Shown here: piece after piece, positions 7,215 to 16,043 of the stretch | Layout: each line of letters begins with the position of its first letter | How positions within the stretch are numbered: the first letter of the stretch is position 1 | Source: UMGS1590 sp963558655 | GTDB taxonomy: Bacteria; Bacillota; Peptococcia; Peptococcales; Peptococcaceae | Direction: 5' to 3' | DNA: 18,983 nt | Assembly: GCA_963558655.1 (NCBI GenBank) | Contig: CAUWHJ010000030.1 | Location: forward strand, 1 to 18,983 | Program-made: the position numbers and the translations under genes | The notes under the pieces: model-generated | Told to the model about the DNA's origin: nothing | The model's input: the letters and a program-made list of their open reading frames with translations, nothing else | Databases searched by the model: none

Positions 7215-10200
7215 ATGCGACTGATTGTTGGCGCTACGGCAACGGCTGTGCGCGAAAAAATATTGTCAGAACTGGAGGAGATTGTGTCGCGCCGTGGGCG
7301 GGCGTATCTTCTGGTGCCGGAGCAGTTTACCATGCAGACGGATATGACGCTGCTTTTGCGCTTGCAGGTGCCGGTGATGATGGATATGAAGGTAAAGAGC
7401 TTTGGCTCGCTTTCGCGCGAGGTGCTGGGGCGCGTGGGCGGCGCAAAGCTACCTTATGTGAACGAAGGCGGACGGCGGATGCTGGCGCAGTATCTGCTTG
7501 GCGCGCAGCGGGAAACGCTGGGCATTTTGGGCAAAGGCTGGGACAAGAGTGGCGTGGCAACAAAGCTGGTGGAAACGCTGAGCGAATTTCGCAGCCTGAG
7601 TATGACGGCAGACGATGTGGCGGCACTGGCTGATAACGAGGAGGTGCCGCCGCTTTTGGCGCAAAAACTGGCAGACGTGCAGATGCTTTTGGCAGCGTAT
7701 GAAGAAGCCTTGGGTGACAAACGCCTGGACAACGAAGCGCGCTTGACACTTTTGGCAGAGAAGGTGCAAGAAGCCGACTGGCTGGACGGGCTGCCGATTT
7801 ATATGGACGCCTTTCATTCTCTGAGCCAGCCGGAGCTGGCAGTGCTGGCAGCCTTGGAAGCGCGCGGTGCAAAGTTGGCGATGGGGCTTGTGATGCCGCC
7901 AGAGATGCTGACCGATCAGCTTGGCTGGTGGAGCACGCACAGTGCCTGCCAGGCATCGCGCCGTTTCTATGACACGCTGGTGCGTACGGGTATGCCGCTG
8001 CACGTGGAAGCGGTGCAGGAACAGGCGGCGATGATTGACGGCGTGTGGCCGCTGGCGACACAGCTTTTTGGCTATGATGTGACGCCGTGCAGCGGTGGCG
8101 CAGCGGTGAGTATTTACAAGGCGACGCAACCGGAAATGGAAATCACCTATCTGGCGGGGCAGATACGCCGCCTTGTTGCTGAGGAAGGGTATCGCTATCG
8201 CGATGTACACATTACCACCAACCAGCCGCAGGTGTATTTTCCACTGATTGAGCGTGTGTTTAAGCAGTACGAGATTCCGGTGTTTATTGACGAGCGTAAG
8301 GCCTTGTCGGCGCATTATCTGGTGCGCTATGTACTTAACGCTTTGGATATGGTACAGTACCGTTTTCCGTATGCGATGGTGTTTGCCTGCCTGCAAACGG
8401 GGCTTTCCGGTCTTGATGAGGAGGCGGTGGTGGCGCTTGATGTGTATGCACGCGCCAAGCATTTGCGCGGCACCATGTATTTCGATGCGCGCTACTTTGC
8501 GCCGCCGGATGAAGCCGTGACCTCGCGCAAAAGTGAGGTGCTGCGTATGCGTCAGGAAGCAGCCATGCGCGCACACGAGCTGTTTACGGCACGCTTTCAG
8601 CCGTTGTACGAGGATTTGCAAACGGCGAAAACAGTGCGTGACTTTTCCACAGTTGTGTATTATTTTTTGACGGCGCCAGAGCTTTTGGAGGCTTTTCATG
8701 CAGCCGATGAGAGCAAGACACCAACCCAGCTGGAAACCGATGCACAAATCGTGGAAGCGCTTGTGACGCTGTTGGATCAGCTGGTGGCAACGATTGGCGA
8801 TATGCCCGTGACGTTGGAACAGTACACGCGCATTTTCTCGGAAGGCATTGCAGAGGCGAGCCTTGGCATTGTGCCGCCGGCGCAGGACGAGGTGCAGGTG
8901 ATGGAGTTGGGCCGTGCACGCACGGGCCGCTCGAAGATGCAGGTGGTTGTAGGGATGAGCGATGCCTGGCTGCCTTCTCAGAGTGTGTCGCGCACGGTGT
9001 TCATCAAAGAAGAAAAACGCTGGTTGGAGCGTGCCGGTGTGGAATTGCGTTTCGCCGAAAGCCGTATTCTTGAGGACGAAGCCCTTTGTCTTTATGAGAC
9101 GATGACTAAGCCAACGGAACGGCTGGTGTTCTCTTATCCGCTCAGCGGAGCCGATGGTGCGGCAATGAATGAGAGCGTGTTTATCACGCGCGCCAGGGAA
9201 ATTTTGCCGGAGGTGGAGGAAAAGAGCCTGCTCGCCGCCATGGACGAGGTGCGCCCGTATTTGCAATGGGAGAGCTTAAAAGTGGCTTGTGATTGGCTGC
9301 GCCGTTATGCGAATCATCCGGAGAGTGCCGCGGAGGACGAGCAGGGCGTGCGCTGGGTGGCCAGTTTCTACCATTATGTGGAAAACGCCCAGCCACAACT
9401 GGCGGCGTTTTTGCGTGACGGGCTTGCTTATACCAACTTGCGCGATAAGCTGCCGCCAGATGTGGCGCAAAAGCTCTATCCGGCTTTGGCAGAAGGGCGT
9501 GTTTCCATCAGTGAATTGGAGAGCTGGCAGGGATGCCCGTATAAACACTTTTTGCGCTATGGGATTCGGCCGGAGGAATCTATTGATTATACGCTGGCGG
9601 TTGACGAGATTGGCAATGTGCTGCACGGCACCCTCGATCAGCTGACGCGCGATTTGCGCGAGCATCCGGAATGGCTGGAATGGGATGATGCAGCGATTTG
9701 CGCGCAAATGGATGCTTATCTGGACGAAGAAGCCGAACGGCAGATTGACGGTGCGCGCAGCCATGAAGCACAAAATGCTGCCATTTTGGAAAAAGTGCGG
9801 CGGCAGGGCCGCAAGGCAGGGCGGTTTATCATTCGCCAGCTGCGTGAAAGCGACTTTGCCCCACGTTTCAACGAGGTGCGCTTTGCGGAAGATGCGCCGA
9901 TTTTACCGCCGATTTATTTGGATTTGGGCGGGCAAATCATGCGTATAGAGGGGCGCATTGACCGCATCGACACCTGGCGGCAGGGAAATCAGGTGTATGC
10001 GCGCGTGATTGACTATAAATCCGGCTTTACAAGTTTTGACATCAGCCGTGTGTGGGCGGGGCTGGATTTGCAGCTCATGCTTTATCTGCGTGCGGCGATG
10101 GGGTGGCGGCAGGCGCCGCTGCCGGCGGGGGTGTTTTATCTGAGCTTGAAGAAACCGTTTGTGGACACAACCAGCCTGAACGACGAAGAGATTGAACAGC

Positions 10201-10589
10201 TCATCACCAAAGACCTGCTGATGGACGGAGTGTTCATTGACGATCCGGAGGTGATGGCGGCGCTTGACCGCGGCACGCGCGATGGCAAGGCGCAAGTGAT
10301 CAATCTGCGGGGACGTAGCAAAGTGCCGGACAATGGATTGCCCCCTGCGCTTTTGGAGAAACTGTTGGCGCGCACGGTGGCGGTGGCGCAAGATGCTGTG
10401 CGCGCGGTGATGGCTGGGGATATTCGTGTGTGGCCGCTGGAGGATACGGAAAAAGGCGGCTGCACCTACTGCGACTATACCGCCATCTGCCGCTTTGAAA
10501 ATCATCGCAGCGGCAATCAAACGCACGAAGTGGCGCGCGTTAATTGGAAAACCGTGAAAGAAGCCCTGGCAAAGGAGGAAAACGCATGA
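7215..10589 (+). CDS. addB: AddAB helicase-nuclease, subunit AddB
   Basis: AddB is the second subunit of the AddAB complex, which resects double-strand breaks to a recombination-competent 3' end and recognises Chi. At 1124 residues it is close to the usual length. The C-terminal nuclease domain is intact: RIEGRIDRID leads to VIDYKSG, with Asp933 and Lys935 as catalytic residues, then QLMLYLRA. Four cysteines, C774, C1083, C1086 and C1092, reproduce the spacing of the [4Fe-4S] cluster ligands of Bacillus subtilis AddB (one upstream Cys, then C-x2-C-x5-C). The N-terminal region resembles UvrD-type helicase folds (YLLVPEQFT, VKSFGSLSREVL). Its Walker A position reads VGATATAVREK instead of GxxGxGK[T/S], so this P-loop cannot be functional. 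The start is fixed by AAGGAGG 7 nt upstream. The stop overlaps the addA start by 4 nt (ATGA), implying translational coupling. Confidence 0.95.
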   Translation: MRLIVGATATAVREKILSELEEIVSRRGRAYLLVPEQFTMQTDMTLLLRLQVPVMMDMKVKSFGSLSREVLGRVGGAKLPYVNEGGRRMLAQYLLGAQRETLGILGKGWDKSGVATKLVETLSEFRSLSMTADDVAALADNEEVPPLLAQKLADVQMLLAAYEEALGDKRLDNEARLTLLAEKVQEADWLDGLPIYMDAFHSLSQPELAVLAALEARGAKLAMGLVMPPEMLTDQLGWWSTHSACQASRRFYDTLVRTGMPLHVEAVQEQAAMIDGVWPLATQLFGYDVTPCSGGAAVSIYKATQPEMEITYLAGQIRRLVAEEGYRYRDVHITTNQPQVYFPLIERVFKQYEIPVFIDERKALSAHYLVRYVLNALDMVQYRFPYAMVFACLQTGLSGLDEEAVVALDVYARAKHLRGTMYFDARYFAPPDEAVTSRKSEVLRMRQEAAMRAHELFTARFQPLYEDLQTAKTVRDFSTVVYYFLTAPELLEAFHAADESKTPTQLETDAQIVEALVTLLDQLVATIGDMPVTLEQYTRIFSEGIAEASLGIVPPAQDEVQVMELGRARTGRSKMQVVVGMSDAWLPSQSVSRTVFIKEEKRWLERAGVELRFAESRILEDEALCLYETMTKPTERLVFSYPLSGADGAAMNESVFITRAREILPEVEEKSLLAAMDEVRPYLQWESLKVACDWLRRYANHPESAAEDEQGVRWVASFYHYVENAQPQLAAFLRDGLAYTNLRDKLPPDVAQKLYPALAEGRVSISELESWQGCPYKHFLRYGIRPEESIDYTLAVDEIGNVLHGTLDQLTRDLREHPEWLEWDDAAICAQMDAYLDEEAERQIDGARSHEAQNAAILEKVRRQGRKAGRFIIRQLRESDFAPRFNEVRFAEDAPILPPIYLDLGGQIMRIEGRIDRIDTWRQGNQVYARVIDYKSGFTSFDISRVWAGLDLQLMLYLRAAMGWRQAPLPAGVFYLSLKKPFVDTTSLNDEEIEQLITKDLLMDGVFIDDPEVMAALDRGTRDGKAQVINLRGRSKVPDNGLPPALLEKLLARTVAVAQDAVRAVMAGDIRVWPLEDTEKGGCTYCDYTAICRFENHRSGNQTHEVARVNWKTVKEALAKEENA

Positions 10590-13500
10590 ACTACACCGCT
10601 CATCAGGAAGAAGCCATCAAGGCACGCGGCGAGGATTTGCTCATATCTGCTGCCGCCGGTTCCGGCAAAACACGCGTGCTGGTAGACCGCATTGTGCGCC
10701 TGCTGGCAGAGGACCATGTGCCGCTTGAGCAAATGCTCATCGTGACCTTCACCAACGCTGCCGCCGGTGAGATGAAGGCACGTTTGCGTCAAGGGCTGAC
10801 AGAAGCGGCAGCGCAGGCGGAAGGTGAGGCACGTGCTTTTCTTTTGGCACAGTTGGAAGCCCTGCCAGAAGCGCATATTTCAACCATGCACGCCTTTTGC
10901 ATTGCCGAGCTGCGCCGCTTTTATCATGTGTTGGGGTTGGACCCGGCGTTTAAGATTCTGCCGGAAGCCACCAACACCATTCTGCGTGAAGAAGCGTTGG
11001 AACAGACGATGGACGCAGCCTATGCAGAGGACGATGCGAATTTTTTGCGTCTGGTAGACGCCTATGGCGGGCGCAACAACGACACCGCTCTACGTGAACT
11101 GGTACGCAGTTTGCACGCGCGTATTCAGGCGCACGCCGACCCATTGGCCTGGCTGGACGCAGAGGTGGCGCGCTATGGCGAACCATTGCCGCAAGCCTAT
11201 CAAACGCTGATGCGTGGCATTTTAACCGAGCACGCCGAGACATTCTCTGCTCAGCTGGCAGAGGCACGGCGTTTGGCAGCGCTTTTGCCGAACGCTGAAA
11301 AACTGTACCTCATGCTCGATGATGATGAGGGCAATGTGCGCCGTTTGCGTCATGCTGCCGCGGCAGATGATGTGGTAGATGCGCTCGCCAAGGCATTGGC
11401 CAATGTATCGTGGAGCAAAAAACCGAGCAAACCGCGCAATGCCACGGCGGAAGAAGCAGAGATTGATGAGGCGTTGAAAGCGTTACGCAATACATACAAA
11501 AAAGATTTTACGGAGCTGGGCGAAAAACTATGCATGGAAGGCGGCGGTGCGCGCATTGATGCCGACCGCGCCATGCTGAAACCATATCTGACAGCGTTGG
11601 CGGCGCTGGTGCGGCAGTTTGATGCAGCGTATCAGGCGGCGAAACGAGCGCGCAGCGGTCTTGATTTTAACGACCTTGAGCACGAAATGCTCAGGCTTTT
11701 GGCAGACGATGAAGCACGGGCTGCCGTGCAGGCAGAAGTGCGCGATATTTTCTTTGATGAATATCAGGATGCCAACCCTATTCAAGAGGCGATTGTGGAA
11801 GCCTTGGCAACATCGGGGCATTTGTTCTTTGTGGGCGATGTAAAGCAGGCGATTTATCGGTTTCGCCGTGCCGACCCTAACATTTTTAACCGCCGCTATG
11901 CTCGCTATCGCGACAGCGACGATGGACGGCTTATTTTCCTTTCGGAAAATTTCCGCTCGCGCGCAGAAATTCTCGACTTTGCCAATGCGCTCTTTAGCGG
12001 CTTGATGACACCGGCGTTAGGCGAGGTGGATTATCAGGAGCCTGGGCAGGCGTTGGTGTGTGGCGGCACTTTTGAGCCGGACGCCGAAGCCGTGCAGTGC
12101 GTGGCGGTGCAGGATGCGGAGCGTGTGCAGAATGTAGAAGCCGAGTGGATTGCCGGCGAAATCGAGCGCTTGGTGGCAAGCGGTCGCTATGATTATGGCG
12201 ACATGGTGGTGCTGATGCGCTCGCCAAAGAAAAAGCTGCATGATTTTGAAGAAGTGTTCAAGCGCCGCCATATCCCCTATTACAGCGACAATTCCACAGT
12301 AGGTTTTGAAAATCTTGAGGTGCGCTTGTTCATTGCCATGTTGACTGTGCTTGCCAATGATGCCATTGATACGGCGTTGCTCTCGGCGCTCTTATCGCCG
12401 TTTGGCGGTTTGAACGACACGGAGATTGCCACCATTCGCCTGCAAGCCGAAGAAGGGAGCTTTCAAGCGGCGTGCCGCCAGTATCAGGAGGCCAACACCG
12501 ATGCTATCAGCCGCAAACTCAACGCCTTTTACGATAATTTGTCACGCTGGCGTGCGGCACTGCGCTATGAACCGTTGGCAGAAGTAGCCTTGCGTATGCT
12601 GGCGGAAAGCGGTTATGGGGCGTTTCTCTTGGGCATGGACGATGGCGTTGAGCGGCAGCAGAATGTGATGGCGTTCATTGACACCATTGCGGAATATGAG
12701 CGTGGTCATCGCTATGGCTTGCCGGGCTTTCTGCACCATGTGGAAACGCTCAAGGCGCAGAATATGGATTCAACCACGCCGGGCATTGGCCTCAGCGAAA
12801 ACGACCATTGCGTGCGTATCATGAGTATTCATAAGAGCAAGGGGCTGGGCTTCAAAGTGGTGTTTCTTGCCGACATGGCGCATCAGTTTAATTTCATGGA
12901 TAGCAAACAGCCGCTCGTTATAGACGACCAACTGGGCGTGGCGATGGATGTGGTGGATTTGGCGCATGGCACGTCGCACGCGTCTTTTGAAAAAACGCTC
13001 ATCAACATCAAAAGCAAGCAGGAAACCCGCTCCGAAGAAGTGCGTTTGCTTTATGTGGCGCTGACCCGTGCCATCGACAGGCTGTATCTGGTGACCACCA
13101 TGAACGAAAAAAAACTGGAAACATTCCAGAAGCAGCGGGGAAATGCTCATGCCAATACCGGCACGTTCCTCAAAGGCAATTCTTATGCCGATTGGTTGAT
13201 GGCTTGTCTCTGCGACCCAAACCACGCCCTTTCGTTGGACGCCGCAAAGCCGCTCTACGTTTGGCAGTTTGTAGAAAGTATTCAGGAAGAGACGGCAGAA
13301 GACGTGCAAACGCAAAGTTATGCGCCGCTTTTGGCTGCGTATGACCAGAAACTGACGGAGAAAATTGGGGCGCGCTTCCATTTGCACTATGCCTATGAGG
13401 AAGCAACCAAGCAGCCGTTCAAAAAAACTGTGTCGCAGCTCGCTAAAAGCAATCGTATTTTGCCGGATTATGTGCAGGAGTGGCCGGCGTATGCAGGGCA

Positions 13501-14017
13501 GACAGCGTTGCCCTCTGCCGATGCACCAGTGCCGGCGTTTATTCAGGAGCATCTTTCTTTCACTGGCGCAGCGCTGGGCACCTTGATGCACCAGGTGGTG
13601 CAGTGGCTGCCGCTGCGCGCGCAAAGCAGGGCAGAGATTGTGCAGGGCTTGGCTGAACTTGAAAAGCGTGCCTTCCTTACGCCGGAAGAACGTGCAGCTG
13701 TGGACGTCGATATGCTCGAAGGCTTTTATCAAAGCGATTTTGTGGCACATATTGTCAACACTGCAAAACACGTGGAACGAGAAGTGTCCTTTACCATGCA
13801 CAAAGATGGTTTTATGGTAGACGGACAGATTGACCTTTTCTTTGAAACGGAGGAAGGGTATGAAATTGTAGACTTCAAAACCGACCGCAGTATGCACGCT
13901 GAGCGTTATCGCCAACAACTTGCGCTTTATGCACAGGCGCTCAGCGATGCTCGAAAAAAACCGGTGACCCATCGCTGGCTGTATTGGCTGCGTTTTCAGA
14001 CGGCCGAAGAAGTATGA
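10586..14017 (+). CDS. addA: AddAB helicase-nuclease, subunit AddA
   Basis: AddA is the motor subunit of AddAB: a 3'-to-5' UvrD/Rep-family helicase fused to a RecB-type nuclease. The product is 1143 residues. The Walker A motif AAAGSGKT is at 22-29. The Walker B motif DEYQDAN begins at Asp391, with Glu392 as catalytic base. Helicase motif III-like GDVKQAIYRFR follows, and motif VI reads LLYVALTRA (about 13045-13071 nt). The nuclease domain near the C-terminus has GQIDLFF, then IVDFKTD with Asp1096 and Lys1098, then QLALYAQAL. The ATG at 10586 has AAAGGAGG 7 nt upstream and overlaps the addB stop. Translation could be read upstream in frame to 10544, but that would give a non-homologous extension, so it is rejected. 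The order addB-addA is the standard one in Bacillota. Confidence 0.96.
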   Translation: MNYTAHQEEAIKARGEDLLISAAAGSGKTRVLVDRIVRLLAEDHVPLEQMLIVTFTNAAAGEMKARLRQGLTEAAAQAEGEARAFLLAQLEALPEAHISTMHAFCIAELRRFYHVLGLDPAFKILPEATNTILREEALEQTMDAAYAEDDANFLRLVDAYGGRNNDTALRELVRSLHARIQAHADPLAWLDAEVARYGEPLPQAYQTLMRGILTEHAETFSAQLAEARRLAALLPNAEKLYLMLDDDEGNVRRLRHAAAADDVVDALAKALANVSWSKKPSKPRNATAEEAEIDEALKALRNTYKKDFTELGEKLCMEGGGARIDADRAMLKPYLTALAALVRQFDAAYQAAKRARSGLDFNDLEHEMLRLLADDEARAAVQAEVRDIFFDEYQDANPIQEAIVEALATSGHLFFVGDVKQAIYRFRRADPNIFNRRYARYRDSDDGRLIFLSENFRSRAEILDFANALFSGLMTPALGEVDYQEPGQALVCGGTFEPDAEAVQCVAVQDAERVQNVEAEWIAGEIERLVASGRYDYGDMVVLMRSPKKKLHDFEEVFKRRHIPYYSDNSTVGFENLEVRLFIAMLTVLANDAIDTALLSALLSPFGGLNDTEIATIRLQAEEGSFQAACRQYQEANTDAISRKLNAFYDNLSRWRAALRYEPLAEVALRMLAESGYGAFLLGMDDGVERQQNVMAFIDTIAEYERGHRYGLPGFLHHVETLKAQNMDSTTPGIGLSENDHCVRIMSIHKSKGLGFKVVFLADMAHQFNFMDSKQPLVIDDQLGVAMDVVDLAHGTSHASFEKTLINIKSKQETRSEEVRLLYVALTRAIDRLYLVTTMNEKKLETFQKQRGNAHANTGTFLKGNSYADWLMACLCDPNHALSLDAAKPLYVWQFVESIQEETAEDVQTQSYAPLLAAYDQKLTEKIGARFHLHYAYEEATKQPFKKTVSQLAKSNRILPDYVQEWPAYAGQTALPSADAPVPAFIQEHLSFTGAALGTLMHQVVQWLPLRAQSRAEIVQGLAELEKRAFLTPEERAAVDVDMLEGFYQSDFVAHIVNTAKHVEREVSFTMHKDGFMVDGQIDLFFETEEGYEIVDFKTDRSMHAERYRQQLALYAQALSDARKKPVTHRWLYWLRFQTAEEV

Positions 14018-14020
14018 GAA

Positions 14021-14062
14021 AAGCCACACCCAACGCTTGCTTGCGTTGGGCGTGGCTTCTTT
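14021..14062. terminator. Bidirectional terminator between addA and the convergent transporter gene
   Basis: AAGCCAC-A-CCCAACGC (14021-14036) pairs with GCGTTGGG-C-GTGGCTT (14043-14058), a 15-bp stem with one internal A-C mismatch and loop TTGCTT. T-rich sequence follows on the plus strand and GGCTTTTCTC on the minus strand. It fills the 51-nt gap between the two stop codons. Confidence 0.85.
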
Positions 14063-14068
14063 GTGGTG

Positions 14069-14959
14069 TTAATTTTTCTGTGGCGCATTGGTGAGAATAT
14101 AGACGGCGATGAGAATGAGTGCCATGCCGACTATATCGTAGGCGGTAAAATGCGTGCCCACCCACACAAAGGAGAAGATGCTTGCGGCGATGGGTTCGAT
14201 GGAAGCGACAATGCTTGCTTTCACAGGCCCAATTTTGGCGACGCCGGCAAGAAAAGCCGTGAACGAGAACACAGTGCCGATGAGGACAAGACCGCCGAAT
14301 GTGAGCACACTGTCGAGGTTGATGGTTGGCTCATAAGAGAAGGGGCGTGTAAGCAGACTAAGCACAATGCCGCCAATAAACATCGACCAGGCTGTGACCG
14401 GCAGGCTGCCCCAGCGTTGTATGATGCGGACAGGAATGATGTCATGCGCTGCCAGAAACACTGCCGAGGCAATGCCCCAGAAAAGGCCGGCGCGGGAAAT
14501 GGCCAAGCTGGTGATGTCGCCGTGGGTGGCGATAAGAAAAACGCCAATGAGAATACCAACCAGCGATGCGCTCTCTCGCCAGGTTGGCAGGCGGCGTACG
14601 GTGAAGCAGATGTAAAACAGCACGAAGGCTGGCCCTGCATATTGCAGCACAGTGGCGGTGCCGGAATTGGTGTGGGCGATGGCAGTGAGATAGGTGTATT
14701 GCACCGCCATCATGCCGACAACGGCGAAAATCAGCAGGGTAGCGAGGTCACGCTTGTCTTTCAGAATACCGATGAGTTCACGCTTGTGGCCGCTTGCCAG
14801 ACAAATGAGAATGAGCATGGCGCCAGCACTGAGCAGGCGAACAGATGTGAGCCATTCGCCATTGGTGCCGTAGGTTTTGAACAAATGCTCGCTGCAAGTG
14901 CCGGAAAATCCCCAGCCGATGGCAGCAACAATGGTGAGCAGGGTGTATTTGAAATGCAC
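14069..14959 (-). CDS. DMT/EamA-family membrane transporter
   Basis: The product is about 296 residues with roughly ten hydrophobic segments arranged as two EamA repeats. The first repeat opens at IVAAIGWGFSGTCSEHL, and its end carries NSGTATVLQYAGPAF; the second ends with VKASIVASIEPIAASIFSFVW. Both are signature positions of this drug/metabolite exporter superfamily. The usual role is export of small metabolites or amino acids; the substrate cannot be told from sequence. The preferred start is GTG 14959, with AAAGGGG 7 nt upstream and the first transmembrane segment close behind. An ATG at 15004 overlaps the TAA of the upstream gene as TAATG and would add 15 polar residues by translational coupling. 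The gene is second in an operon after the deacetylase-like gene, with no terminator between them. Confidence 0.85.
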   Translation of the reverse strand: MHFKYTLLTIVAAIGWGFSGTCSEHLFKTYGTNGEWLTSVRLLSAGAMLILICLASGHKRELIGILKDKRDLATLLIFAVVGMMAVQYTYLTAIAHTNSGTATVLQYAGPAFVLFYICFTVRRLPTWRESASLVGILIGVFLIATHGDITSLAISRAGLFWGIASAVFLAAHDIIPVRIIQRWGSLPVTAWSMFIGGIVLSLLTRPFSYEPTINLDSVLTFGGLVLIGTVFSFTAFLAGVAKIGPVKASIVASIEPIAASIFSFVWVGTHFTAYDIVGMALILIAVYILTNAPQKN

Positions 14960-15003
14960 GGTATCGCCCCTTTTTGTGGAATGGTGAAATAAAATGCTAG
15001 ACA

Positions 15004-15948
15004 TTAGTAGACAGTGTTAATAAAGAGAATAAATTCCTGCATACTGTCGAAATTGCTGTTCATCTCGAAGCGTGGCAGCTGGGTGAGATCATAGCTGCCG
15101 TTGAGATTGAGACAGACATTGTTGAAACTATCGAATCCCAATGTAAGCCCCACAGCCGTCATGGCTTGATGGGTGGTATCGTTGGCTTCGCCGTATGGAT
15201 ATGCCAGCGCAATAGGCATCGTTCCTGTTTCGCTGAAGAGCTTGAGGTTGTTGCGTAAAAGGTCCTTGGTGATGCGTGCGTAGTAGGCGTCCCACTTTTC
15301 GTTTGGCCGTTGCTCCGTGAAAGGATAGGTGATGGAGCCATCGACATTGAGCTGGGTGACATAGGAATAGTAGGTTTCGCTTTGCAGATTCACCAAACCG
15401 CTGTCGGTCATTTCTGCCAGCTCCTCCCAGGTGAGCAGCGGAAAATCGTAGTTGTTGTGGTGTTCCACATAATAGCCAATGACGTTTACCGTTGCTTTGA
15501 TTCCATACTTCTGCAAAATAGGAAAAGCATCGGTGTAAATTTGTTCGCTGCAATCATCGAAGGTAATCATCACCGCCCGTGAAGGCAGTGTGTCGCCATT
15601 TTGCAGCGCTGTGGCAAGTTCTTGTGGCGTGATAAAGGTGCAGCCAATATCCACGAGGGTTTTCATTTGCTGCTCGAACTGCGACAGCGTAATGCCTGGT
15701 GTCACCGGTTCGCCGTCCTCATTTTCGGCGACAAAGCCACGGTAAGTGAGGATTGGCAAATGCTGGCCGCTGTCGTCAAAATAACGGGCAAGCTGACGGG
15801 TATCCTGACTTTGACGCAGATGGGCGTTGATCCAGTCGGCGTAAAAATCGCCGGGCGACGTGTGGAAAAAAACATACGGCAAAGCGAGGGTGAAAACGAC
15901 TGCACCAATCAGGAGCCCGATGATAAAATTTCTCAGCACCTTGAGCAT
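15004..15948 (-). CDS. Polysaccharide deacetylase-fold membrane protein, catalytic residues altered
   Basis: The product is 314 residues, anchored by an uncleaved N-terminal transmembrane helix (about 8-27) with the rest outside the membrane. The fold is that of NodB-type carbohydrate esterase family 4 (PgaB/IcaB-like subgroup): LTYRGFVAENEDG at 67, the long LSQFEQQMKTLVDIGCTFITPQEL helix region, MITFDDCSEQIY at 127-138, PILQKYGIKATV, WEELAEM, and YPYG at 250-253. The active-site pair Asp131-Asp132 is present, but the Gly that normally follows is Cys133. The zinc motif SH-T-x3-H reads SETYYSY, so both metal-binding His are replaced by Glu191 and Tyr196. The usual LTYHH is LTYRG. It is either a non-catalytic carbohydrate-binding homologue or an enzyme with changed chemistry. 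The ATG at 15948 has AAAGGAGGG about 7 nt upstream. It is the first gene of a two-gene operon with the transporter. Confidence 0.85.
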   Translation of the reverse strand: MLKVLRNFIIGLLIGAVVFTLALPYVFFHTSPGDFYADWINAHLRQSQDTRQLARYFDDSGQHLPILTYRGFVAENEDGEPVTPGITLSQFEQQMKTLVDIGCTFITPQELATALQNGDTLPSRAVMITFDDCSEQIYTDAFPILQKYGIKATVNVIGYYVEHHNNYDFPLLTWEELAEMTDSGLVNLQSETYYSYVTQLNVDGSITYPFTEQRPNEKWDAYYARITKDLLRNNLKLFSETGTMPIALAYPYGEANDTTHQAMTAVGLTLGFDSFNNVCLNLNGSYDLTQLPRFEMNSNFDSMQEFILFINTVY

Positions 15949-15950
15949 GG

Positions 15951-15979
15951 TTGACCCTCCTTTGTAAATACGGTATCAT
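15951..15979 (+). promoter_or_regulatory. Sigma-A promoter of the DUF3267 gene
   Basis: TTGACC (15951-15956) and TATCAT (15974-15979) are 17 nt apart. The -35 box overlaps the divergent deacetylase-like gene's ribosome binding region on the other strand, so the two 5' ends interleave. The -10 box is 64 nt upstream of the ATG at 16044. Confidence 0.65.
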
Positions 15980-16043
15980 CAAAGAAAAACTGTCCTTCTA
16001 ATGATAGCAAATTTGCGGAATCAAAGAAAGTAGGGATTGGGAA

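Noticed and set aside
7449..9266. Long minus-strand open frame of 605 codons antisense to addB
   Set aside because: It has no recognisable domain, no ribosome binding site, is rich in His/Arg/Gln, and lies wholly opposite a well-supported gene. It results from the codon bias of addB.
12770..14029. Minus-strand open frame of 419 codons opposite addA
   Set aside because: It covers the addA nuclease domain and the following terminator hairpin, with no start signal or domain.
14063..14992. Plus-strand open frame opposite the EamA transporter
   Set aside because: The translation is polar and repetitive in Gly/Ala/Asn/His, typical of the reverse complement of a membrane protein. The minus strand gives a clear ten-segment transporter.
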